The notes beneath the pieces are model-generated. The model saw only the letters and a list, made by a program, of their open reading frames with translations, had not been told where the DNA came from and made no database searches. Shown here in pieces: positions 57,150 through 64,000 of a stretch of DNA of 64,000 nt (position 1 is its first letter; the number at the start of each line of letters is the position of its first letter). Source of the stretch: Rhizobium albus (GTDB taxonomy: Bacteria; Pseudomonadota; Alphaproteobacteria; Rhizobiales; Rhizobiaceae); contig BSNO01000003.1 in NCBI GenBank assembly GCA_030160035.1, positions 1,054,001 to 1,118,000 of the forward strand. The letters run 5' to 3'. The translations under genes and the position numbers were made by a program.

Positions 57150-57385
57150 GTCTTCAATCTCCCAAGAACGATCCGTGCAACCAGATGTAATGCTGCACTC
57201 AACAAAAGGCAAATGACGCCGATAAGCGCCAGGCCTTCGACGCTGAGACTGGACTCCGCCGACGAGACATAGGTGATGAGAGGCGCAAAACCGCCGATAG
57301 CCATGACCGCTATGGCGAGTCCATTCAGCCACGTCGCCGTCAGCTTCGTGCGCTCATTGTGAATGGTGGTCGCGAGATCGCTCAC
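57146..57385 (-). CDS. 79-residue membrane protein of the rnd operon
   Basis: The protein starts at GTG 57385 and has two hydrophobic segments (about 18-42 and 50-72) joined by a short acidic loop, with a basic C-terminus (VLGRLKT). It is 12 bases after the rnd stop and overlaps the next 36-residue gene by 4 bases. Together they look like a small two-component membrane unit of unknown function. No signal of transfer is seen. Confidence 0.7.
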   Translation of the reverse strand: MSDLATTIHNERTKLTATWLNGLAIAVMAIGGFAPLITYVSSAESSLSVEGLALIGVICLLLSAALHLVARIVLGRLKT

Positions 57386-57397
57386 GCCGGTGCGCCT

Positions 57398-58552
57398 TTA
57401 GCCGATGTCGAGTGTGTCCACGCGCTTTTCTTTGAAACGCAGCGCCAGGCGGCCGTTGATCAGGTCCAGAGCCTTGTCGCCGAACATTTCGCGCCGCCAG
57501 CCATGGAGTGCCGGCACGTCTGCATCCTCGCCATTGGTCGCGATCTGCTCCAGATCGTCGGCATTCGCGATGATCTTGGGTGCGACGCCTTCGCGTTCCG
57601 TGATGAGCTTCAGGAGCACCTTCAGAAGTTCGGTTGCCGCACCGGCACCCTCGGGGGCGGCGCGCGCACGCTCCAGGCGGGGCATGTCATCCTTTGGAAT
57701 CGCCAGTGCCTCGTTGACGGCCGCGATCACCGCCTGGCCTGCCTGCGACCGCTCCCAGCCGCGCTGAATGGTGCGCAGTCGCGACAAGGCTTCGGTATCC
57801 TTCGGCGCCTGCTGCGCAATCTCGTATATGGCGTCGTCCTTGAGCACCCGGCCGCGCGGAACGTCGCGGGCACGCGCCTCGCGCTCGCGCCATGCGGCAA
57901 CGGTCTGCAGGATTGCGAGTTCGCGAGGCTTCTTCACCCGCATGCGCAGCCGCTTCCAGGCGTCGTCGGGATGAAGATCGTAGGTCTCGCGCGATTCCAG
58001 AACGTCCATCTCTTCCTTGAGCCAGTGTGTGCGGCCTTCTCGCTCCAGCTCGGTCTTGAGGTGCAGATAGACGTCCCGCAGATGCGTGACGTCGGCCAGC
58101 GCATATTCGAGTTGCGTGTCCGATAATGGTCTGCGGCTCCAGTCGGTGAAGCGCGACGTCTTGTCGATGCGCCCGCCGGTGATGCGCGCCACCAGCTGGT
58201 CGTAGGAGATCGAATCGCCGAACCCGCACACCATCGCCGCGATCTGCGTATCGAAGATCGGGTGGGGAATGAGATCGCCCAGGTGGAAAATGATCTCGAT
58301 ATCCTGACGTGCCGCGTGAAAGACCTTGGTGATCTTCGTATCGGCCATCAGTTTGAAGAACGGGCTGAGGTCGATACCGTTCGCCAACGGGTCGACGATG
58401 ACGGCGAGGTCCGGCGACGCCATCTGGATGAGGCAAAGCTGCGGCCAGAATGTCGTTTCGCGAAGAAACTCCGTGTCGATCGTCACGAACTCGGAAGTGG
58501 AGAGCCTGTCGCAGGCGGCCGCAAGGGCGTCGGTCGATGTAATGATGTCCAT
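57398..58552 (-). CDS. rnd: ribonuclease D
   Basis: RNase D is a 3'-5' exonuclease acting in tRNA maturation. The 384-residue protein has the DEDDy exonuclease domain (D26 and E28 in VTIDTEFLRE, FHAARQDIEIIFHL, and YALADVTHL with the catalytic tyrosine region), then an HRDC domain (about 210-290) and a C-terminal helical part. It heads the rnd-79 aa-36 aa operon and is divergent from aspS with a 195-base gap. Confidence 0.96.
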   Translation of the reverse strand: MDIITSTDALAAACDRLSTSEFVTIDTEFLRETTFWPQLCLIQMASPDLAVIVDPLANGIDLSPFFKLMADTKITKVFHAARQDIEIIFHLGDLIPHPIFDTQIAAMVCGFGDSISYDQLVARITGGRIDKTSRFTDWSRRPLSDTQLEYALADVTHLRDVYLHLKTELEREGRTHWLKEEMDVLESRETYDLHPDDAWKRLRMRVKKPRELAILQTVAAWREREARARDVPRGRVLKDDAIYEIAQQAPKDTEALSRLRTIQRGWERSQAGQAVIAAVNEALAIPKDDMPRLERARAAPEGAGAATELLKVLLKLITEREGVAPKIIANADDLEQIATNGEDADVPALHGWRREMFGDKALDLINGRLALRFKEKRVDTLDIG

Positions 58553-58557
58553 GAATG

Positions 58558-58570
58558 CTCTATATAAGAG
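58558..58570. promoter_or_regulatory. CTCTATATAAGAG box between rnd and aspS
   Basis: A nearly palindromic TA-rich 13-mer lies 5 bases before the rnd start in the divergent gap 58553-58747. On the minus strand it could serve as a -10 (TTATAT) for rnd with a very short leader. On the plus strand it is 178 bases from the aspS start. No good -35 is paired with it. Confidence 0.3.
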
Positions 58571-58747
58571 GGGTGGGCTATTGCAAACGGCTCGCCGCAG
58601 CCCAAGTGCTTGCCCGCGCCAATCCTTGACAAACCGGCCTTGCCATGCGCTTGTCCGGCGCGAATTTCAGGGGCGGCGGCCGCCATTCGGACATGGCTGC
58701 ATAAGCGCTCCCGAACTATGTCCAAGCAAGAATTCCGGGATCAATTG

Positions 58748-60538
58748 ATGCACCGTTATCGCAGCCATACCTGCGCCGCCCTTCGCAAGGCCAATGTGGA
58801 CGAAACCGTCCGCCTCTCGGGCTGGGTCCACCGTGTGCGTGACCATGGCGGCGTGCTCTTCCTCGATTTGCGCGACCATTACGGCATCACGCAGGTCGTC
58901 GCCGATCCTGATTCCCCGGCATTCAAGGATGCTGAGAAGGTCCGCGGCGAGTGGGTCATTCGCATCGACGGCAGGGTCAAGGCGCGCACCCAGGAAACCG
59001 TCAACGCCAAGATGCCGACGGGCGAGATCGAGATTTACGCCACCGAGATCGAAGTGCTGTCCGCGTCAAAGGAACTGCCGCTGCCTGTCTTCGGTGAGCC
59101 GGATTATCCGGAAGACGTGCGCCTGAAGTACCGCTTCCTCGATCTGCGCCGCGAGACGCTGCACAAGAACATCATGACCCGCACCCGGGTCATTGCCGCG
59201 ATGCGTCGTCGCATGAACGAGATCGGCTTCACCGAATTTCAGACGCCGATCTTGACCGCATCGTCGCCGGAAGGCGCGCGCGACTTTCTCGTGCCGTCCC
59301 GCCTGCACCAGGGCGAGTTCTACGCGCTGCCGCAGGCGCCGCAGATCTACAAGCAGCTTCTGATGGTGTCGGGCTTCGACCGCTACTTCCAGATCGCGCC
59401 GTGCTTCCGTGATGAAGATCCGCGCGCCGATCGCTTCTATGGCGAATTCTACCAGCTCGACCTCGAAATGAGCTTCGTCGAACAGGACGAGATCCTCGGA
59501 ACGATGGAGCCTGTCCTGCGCGGCATCTTCGAGGAATTCGCCGAGGGCAAGCCGGTCACGCCGAGCTTCCGGCGCATTCCTTACGACGACTCCATCCGCA
59601 CCTATGGTTCGGACAAGCCGGACCTGCGCAACCCGATCGAGATGCAGGACGTGTCCGAGCATTTCCGCGGCTCTGGCTTCAAGGTGTTCGCCAACATTCT
59701 CGCCGGAAGCGACAAGGCCGAAGTCTGGGCGATCCCCGCCAAGACCGGTGGCTCGCGCGCTTTCTGCGACCGCATGAATTCTTGGGCGCAGGGCGAAGGC
59801 CAGCCGGGCCTCGGCTACATCTTCTGGCGTGAGGAAGGCGGCAAGATCGAAGGCGCCGGCCCGATTGCCAAGAATATCGGCGAGGAGCGCACCGAAGCCA
59901 TTCGCCAGCAGCTCGGCCTGGAGCCCGGCGATGCGTGTTTCTTCGCCGCCGGCGATCCGAAGAAGTTCTACAAATTCGCAGGTGCTGCTCGTGACCGCGC
60001 CGGCGAGGAACTCAACCTCATCGACCGCGAGCGCTTCGAGCTTTGCTGGATCGTCGACTTCCCCTTCTACGAGTGGAACGAGGACGAGAAGAAGATCGAT
60101 TTCGCCCACAATCCGTTCTCGATGCCGCAGGGCGGCATGGAGGCGCTGGAAGGCTCCGACCCGCTCAGCATCAAGGCCTATCAATATGACCTGGTCTGCA
60201 ACGGCTTCGAGATCGTTTCGGGGGGCCTGCGCAACCACAAGCCCGACCTGATGGTCAAGGCATTCGAGATGGTCGGCCTGTCGAAGAGCGATGTCGAGGA
60301 GCGCTTCGGCGGTCTCTACCGCGCGTTCCAGTACGGCGCACCGCCCCATGGCGGCATGGCGGCCGGCATCGATCGCATCGTCATGCTCGTTTGCGGCGCG
60401 CGCAACCTGCGCGAAATCGCACTGTTCCCGATGAACCAGCAGGCGCAGGACCTTCTCATGGGCGCTCCGGCACCCGCCGAGAACAAGCAGCTCGTCGATC
60501 TCGGGCTGCGCGTCATCCCAAAGAAGAAGGACGACTGA
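58748..60538 (+). CDS. aspS: aspartyl-tRNA synthetase
   Basis: AspRS charges tRNA-Asp; many alphaproteobacterial forms also charge tRNA-Asn. From ATG at 58748 ([14 protein letters not shown]) the protein has 596 residues, the family length; ATG at 58718 adds ten residues. The OB-fold anticodon domain is at about 1-110, with class II motif 1 around [21 protein letters not shown], motif 2 [10 protein letters not shown], an inserted GAD domain, and motif 3 [13 protein letters not shown]. No operon partner is clear; pcp follows after 5 bases. Confidence 0.98.
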   Translation: MHRYRSHTCAALRKANVDETVRLSGWVHRVRDHGGVLFLDLRDHYGITQVVADPDSPAFKDAEKVRGEWVIRIDGRVKARTQETVNAKMPTGEIEIYATEIEVLSASKELPLPVFGEPDYPEDVRLKYRFLDLRRETLHKNIMTRTRVIAAMRRRMNEIGFTEFQTPILTASSPEGARDFLVPSRLHQGEFYALPQAPQIYKQLLMVSGFDRYFQIAPCFRDEDPRADRFYGEFYQLDLEMSFVEQDEILGTMEPVLRGIFEEFAEGKPVTPSFRRIPYDDSIRTYGSDKPDLRNPIEMQDVSEHFRGSGFKVFANILAGSDKAEVWAIPAKTGGSRAFCDRMNSWAQGEGQPGLGYIFWREEGGKIEGAGPIAKNIGEERTEAIRQQLGLEPGDACFFAAGDPKKFYKFAGAARDRAGEELNLIDRERFELCWIVDFPFYEWNEDEKKIDFAHNPFSMPQGGMEALEGSDPLSIKAYQYDLVCNGFEIVSGGLRNHKPDLMVKAFEMVGLSKSDVEERFGGLYRAFQYGAPPHGGMAAGIDRIVMLVCGARNLREIALFPMNQQAQDLLMGAPAPAENKQLVDLGLRVIPKKKDD

Positions 60539-60543
60539 TCCCG

Positions 60544-61215
60544 ATGGCGGGCGAGGGCGCAACGGTGTTGCCCCGCGTGCTCGTCACGGGCTTTTCCGTC
60601 TTCCCCGGCGCCCCGGTCAATCCGACCGAGGCGCTGGCACTTCTCCTGAGCCTCGATCCGCCGACCGAAGGCCTGGAAGTCTTTCAAGCGGAAATCCTGC
60701 CAGTGGAATATGCGCGTCTTGCTGACCGCCTCTCCGCGATCGGCCGCGCATTTCGTCCGGACATCGTCATTCAGTTCGGCCTCGCCCGGCGCGCGATCGG
60801 TTTTCGGCTGGAGGGGCTAGCTCGCAACAGCCTTAAGCACGCACGTCCCGATAATCAGGGCCATCTTCCGGCAAGTGAGCGGATCTGCGATGGGCCGGAA
60901 AGCTGGACGTCCACACTGCCGCTCAATGCCATCGCCGACGATCTTAAGGCCGAGGGCCTGCCGGTCGAATGGTCGGACGATGCCGGTGGCTATCTCTGCA
61001 ACATGACGTTCGCGCTTGCCCGTTCAGGCACCTGCGAGGGGCTGCAGGCCGGCATGACAGGTTTCATCCACGTACCGCCTCTGCCGGAGGATGCGCTCGA
61101 TGGCGAGCTGCCGATGAGTGCCACGGATCTCGAACGCGGCGCACGGCTGATCATCGCCCGTTGCGTGGCTACCTGGACGGAAGCGGGTCGCTCAGATCGA
61201 AATTCGAAACGCTGA
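60544..61215 (+). CDS. pcp: pyroglutamyl-peptidase I family protein
   Basis: The family removes N-terminal pyroglutamate from peptides. The 223-residue protein has the C15 triad candidates E90 (GFRLEGLARN), C152 (YLCNMTF) and H176 (GFIHVPPLPE). It starts 5 bases after aspS, so it is probably co-transcribed. Its 3' end overlaps the convergent periplasmic-protein gene by 47 bases. The GARN-type region is slightly divergent from textbook PCP (ARN in place of QAVN), so substrate preference may differ. Confidence 0.9.
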   Translation: MAGEGATVLPRVLVTGFSVFPGAPVNPTEALALLLSLDPPTEGLEVFQAEILPVEYARLADRLSAIGRAFRPDIVIQFGLARRAIGFRLEGLARNSLKHARPDNQGHLPASERICDGPESWTSTLPLNAIADDLKAEGLPVEWSDDAGGYLCNMTFALARSGTCEGLQAGMTGFIHVPPLPEDALDGELPMSATDLERGARLIIARCVATWTEAGRSDRNSKR

Positions 61216-62350
61216 GATTGAGCAGGTCGGGCAGGGCCTGCGGAAACATCATCGCAGCCGCCGCGATCTGCATCACGGGCACCGGCTGAGCCGGCGCTGC
61301 CTTGATCTCGAACGTGTCCGGCTCGATCAGGAAGGCGTTTGCGACCTCGAGAATTTCGGCCTGCAGGCGCGGGTGGCCAAGGCGCGCCACGGCAAGCGGC
61401 AGCATCATGCGCGAGACGCTGGTCATTTCTGCCGCATTCAGGCCCTGGGTGCTTCCGGTGTAAGCGAGGATACGGCCCGTCAGGCCCGTATCCAGAAAGC
61501 GGATGGAGCCGTTGGAGAGCACGGCCGACCCCATCGCATCCGCAAGGGCAGCCAGAGCGACGCGGTCGCTGTCCGAGCCACCGGTCGGGCGCATCATGGC
61601 CCAAGGCGTCTCCGCAAGGCCGGCAATGTCGAAATCGAAGGTCAGTATGCCCATTTCGTCGAGCATCAGGCTTAGGTCGGGCACCGTCAGCGTGCCGGCC
61701 GCCTCGTTCCAGCGGCTGGTGACATGCATGGAACCAGTGAGCATGTCGTAGCCCATCGCTTGGAGGCCTCGCACGACGACTGGATGCCCGGCTAGAGCGG
61801 GATCGATCTCCACGCCGCTCGCTTCGACCGACGTTTCTACCGTTCCGTCAAGCGCCGGCGTGACCTCGATCGTCGTCGATACGGCCGAATAGACCGGGAC
61901 GCCGTCCATTACCACCGAGACCGATCCAGTCATCGCCTGGTCGTAGGAGGCCCGCCGACCGGCATCGGCAAACAGGTCGACACCGCTCACCATGATGTCC
62001 TCGACCGTCACCCGGCCGCCGGTCTGGCTGACCTGAAGCGTCGGTATGAGGATCTGCGCCACATTGAAATCGCCGGCCGCACTGCGGGACACGCCGTCAA
62101 AGATGACGGTGTCTATCGGCACCGGCTGGCCGCCTTCGGGCGTTACCGTCACATCGGAAAAGGTCAGTCGCTCGCCGTCGAGATCGACGCGTTCGTAGCT
62201 GAACGTGCCATCCTCGATCGCGACCGAGTTGAGCATGCGGTCGAGAAGCGCATCGGCCACGCCATCCTGGGCAAGCGCTCCGTCCGACAGAACCACGCAT
62301 CCACAGGCGACCATGAAGGCAAGCGAAGTCACGGGCATTTTCGAAGCCAT
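61169..62350 (-). CDS. exported hypothetical protein, 393 residues
   Basis: The protein has a signal peptide (about 1-27, ending GALAQ) and a beta-rich mature part with repeated short strands (TFSYERVDLDGERLTFSDVTV, PVVVRGLQAMGYDMLTGSMHV). The layout resembles periplasmic AsmA-like or DUF945-like proteins, but no clear family match is made. CGC at 17-19 in the signal region does not form a good lipobox. It is the only minus-strand gene here, converging on pcp, with 179 bases to parC that carry both promoters. Confidence 0.75.
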   Translation of the reverse strand: MASKMPVTSLAFMVACGCVVLSDGALAQDGVADALLDRMLNSVAIEDGTFSYERVDLDGERLTFSDVTVTPEGGQPVPIDTVIFDGVSRSAAGDFNVAQILIPTLQVSQTGGRVTVEDIMVSGVDLFADAGRRASYDQAMTGSVSVVMDGVPVYSAVSTTIEVTPALDGTVETSVEASGVEIDPALAGHPVVVRGLQAMGYDMLTGSMHVTSRWNEAAGTLTVPDLSLMLDEMGILTFDFDIAGLAETPWAMMRPTGGSDSDRVALAALADAMGSAVLSNGSIRFLDTGLTGRILAYTGSTQGLNAAEMTSVSRMMLPLAVARLGHPRLQAEILEVANAFLIEPDTFEIKAAPAQPVPVMQIAAAAMMFPQALPDLLNLSVSNFDLSDPLPSR

Positions 62351-62529
62351 GCGTAGGTCTCTCTTGCAGCAGTCATGCGGGAGATTCGTGTCCTGTCCAT
62401 CATGGCCGGATTATTGTCCTGATGAAGGCAGCGGGTCCAGAAGACATGCGTGTGGACAAGTCCCGTGACGCAAGCCCGGAGAAGGCTCCGCCTCTTTACG
62501 CTCGACACCCCAGGCGATAAGCCCGACGG

Positions 62530-64000
62530 ATGGGTAAGGACCTTGGACCGCCGCGATCACCGGACGAGATCGAACCGATCGATCTGAAGAAGGCGCTCGA
62601 AGAGCGCTACCTTGCCTATGCGCTCTCGACAATCATGCACCGGGCGCTGCCGGACGTGCGCGACGGGCTGAAGCCGGTTCACCGCCGCATCATTTATGCC
62701 ATGAGCGAGATGGGTCTGCGTTCGGCCGGATCCTTCCGCAAATGCGCAAAGATCGTCGGCGAGGTCATGGGTAACTTCCACCCCCATGGCGACCAGTCGA
62801 TCTACGATGCGCTGGTGCGTCTGGCGCAGGATTTCGCCGTTCGCTATCCGCTGGTCAACGGCCAGGGCAATTTCGGCAATATCGACGGCGATAACGCAGC
62901 CGCCATGCGTTACACCGAATCGAAGATGACGGCCGCCGCCGAGCTCATCCTCGAAGGCATCGACGAGGACGCCGTCGATTTTCGCACCACCTACGACGAG
63001 GAAAACAGCGAGCCTACCGTTCTGCCCGGCGCATTCCCGAACCTGCTCGCCAATGGCTCCACCGGCATTGCCGTGGGCATGGCGACCTCGATCCCGCCAC
63101 ACAATGCCGCCGAACTCTGCGACGCCGCTCTCCATCTGATCGAGCATCCCGATGCGTCGGTCGAGGATTTGATGGAGTTTATTCCAGGGCCCGATCTGCC
63201 GACCGGTGGCGTCATGGTGGAGAGCCGGGGCTCGATCCTCGAATCCTACCGCACCGGTCGCGGTGGCTTCCGCGTGCGGGCGCGCTGGGAAACCGAGGAC
63301 ACGGGCCGCGGCGGCTATCAGATCGTCGTCACGGAAATCCCGTACATGGTGCAGAAGGCACGGCTGATCGAAAAGATCGCCGAGCTCTTGAACGCCCGCA
63401 AATTGCCGCTGCTCGACGATGTCCGCGACGAATCGGCCGAAGACGTGCGCCTGGTCCTGATCCCCAAGAGCCGCACGGTCAATCCGCAGCTTCTGATGGA
63501 ATCGCTCTTCCGCGTCACCGATCTCGAAAGCCGCATCCCGCTCAACATGAACGTTCTGAGCATGGGCCGCGTGCCGAAAGTCATGGCGCTGAACGAGGTG
63601 CTGTGGGAGTGGCTGGAACACCGCAAGGACGTGCTGCAGCGGCGGTCGCGCCATCGCCTCGCTGCCATCGAGCGCCGGCTGGAAATCCTCGGCGGCCTTT
63701 TGATCGCCTATCTGAACCTCGACGAGGTGATCCGCATCATCCGCGAGGAGGACGAGCCGAAAGAGGTGCTGATCGCGACCTTCACGCTGACCGAGCTTCA
63801 GGCTGAGTCCATCCTCAACATGCGCCTGCGGCACTTGCGGCGCCTCGAAGAGATGGAAATCCGGCGTGAGTTCGACGAGCTTACGGAAGAAAAGGCCAAG
63901 ATCGAAGGCCTGCTGTCCTCCGACGTCAAGCAGTGGCAGGCGGTGTCCTGGCAGGTGAAGGAGGTCAAGAAGACCTTCGGCAAGGACACGAAGCTCGGCC
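62530..64000 (+). CDS. parC: DNA topoisomerase IV subunit A, partial
   Basis: ParC is the breakage-reunion subunit of topoisomerase IV, decatenating daughter chromosomes. The gene starts at ATG 62530 and runs off the window without a stop; 490 codons are visible. The N-terminal domain shows the ParC start ([37 protein letters not shown]), [17 protein letters not shown] and the catalytic tyrosine in [10 protein letters not shown]. The position equal to E. coli GyrA S83 is glutamine. It is ParC, not GyrA, by its short N-terminus and MGNFHPHGD block. Long antisense frames on the other strand are artefacts. Confidence 0.97.
   Translation, partial: MGKDLGPPRSPDEIEPIDLKKALEERYLAYALSTIMHRALPDVRDGLKPVHRRIIYAMSEMGLRSAGSFRKCAKIVGEVMGNFHPHGDQSIYDALVRLAQDFAVRYPLVNGQGNFGNIDGDNAAAMRYTESKMTAAAELILEGIDEDAVDFRTTYDEENSEPTVLPGAFPNLLANGSTGIAVGMATSIPPHNAAELCDAALHLIEHPDASVEDLMEFIPGPDLPTGGVMVESRGSILESYRTGRGGFRVRARWETEDTGRGGYQIVVTEIPYMVQKARLIEKIAELLNARKLPLLDDVRDESAEDVRLVLIPKSRTVNPQLLMESLFRVTDLESRIPLNMNVLSMGRVPKVMALNEVLWEWLEHRKDVLQRRSRHRLAAIERRLEILGGLLIAYLNLDEVIRIIREEDEPKEVLIATFTLTELQAESILNMRLRHLRRLEEMEIRREFDELTEEKAKIEGLLSSDVKQWQAVSWQVKEVKKTFGKDTKLG

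Noticed and set aside
62557-63834. 425-residue minus-strand frame
   Set aside because: It is the antisense of parC. The plus strand carries a clear topoisomerase sequence, while this one has only GC-rich antisense composition.

Overview
The window is a high-GC chromosomal segment from an alphaproteobacterium of the order Hyphomicrobiales (Rhizobiales), probably Rhizobiaceae or a close relative. The support is gene content and order that I recall from Sinorhizobium and Agrobacterium: radA-cvpA-purF-SDR, rpsF-rpsR-(DUF2232)-rplI next to dnaB-alr, fabD-fabG-acpP-fabF-mltG-yicC-gmk, lptF-lptG-lptD-surA-pdxA-rsmA, moaE-moaD-pgsA-uvrC, and the hdaA-ppk-ppx group. An Omp25/31-type barrel, an HdaA-type replication regulator and a PurF with iron-sulfur cysteines fit this. 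I saw no rRNA, tRNA, CRISPR array, insertion sequence or prophage.

Layout. 1-4.6 kb: the end of a pssA-like gene, then purine synthesis (purF, cvpA) and radA on the minus strand. 4.6-8.2 kb is the most accessory-looking part: a Tat-exported intradiol dioxygenase, a parDE toxin-antitoxin pair whose toxin seems to start at ATT, and a coupled acetyltransferase/JmjC-like cupin pair. 8.2-15.0 kb: alr, dnaB, cfa and the S6-S18-L9 ribosomal operon. 15.3-22.0 kb, plus strand: fatty acid synthesis, MltG, YicC and Gmk. 22.1-29.7 kb, minus strand: a tightly coupled outer-membrane and cofactor operon (lptF, lptG, lptD, surA-like, pdxA, rsmA). 30.0-33.3 kb, plus strand: pepA, holC, a CorA transporter and a small protein. 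33.4-38.1 kb: an ABC-F ATPase, a GST, ndk, cysH and moaE. 38.1-42.7 kb: moaD, pgsA, a Ser-rich protein, uvrC and a pteridine-reductase-like SDR. 43.0-48.7 kb: a porin-like barrel, a second GST, a secreted RNase T2 coupled to a small cysteine-containing exported protein, rlmJ and a stand-alone molybdopterin oxidoreductase. 48.7-57.0 kb: purN-purM, then on the plus strand a CDP-alcohol phosphatidyltransferase, an AI-2E family permease, hdaA, ppk and ppx. 57.0-64.0 kb: rnd with two tiny membrane proteins, aspS, pcp, a periplasmic protein of unknown role, and the 5' part of parC cut by the window edge.

Most genes are core housekeeping. Overlapping stop/start codons (TGATG, ATGA, GTGA, TAGTG) are frequent, so translational coupling is a main organising feature. 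I found no clear, complete undescribed system. The best candidates for new biology are the acetyltransferase-cupin pair, the small exported protein coupled to RNase T2, the two tiny membrane proteins behind rnd, and the parE start codon.
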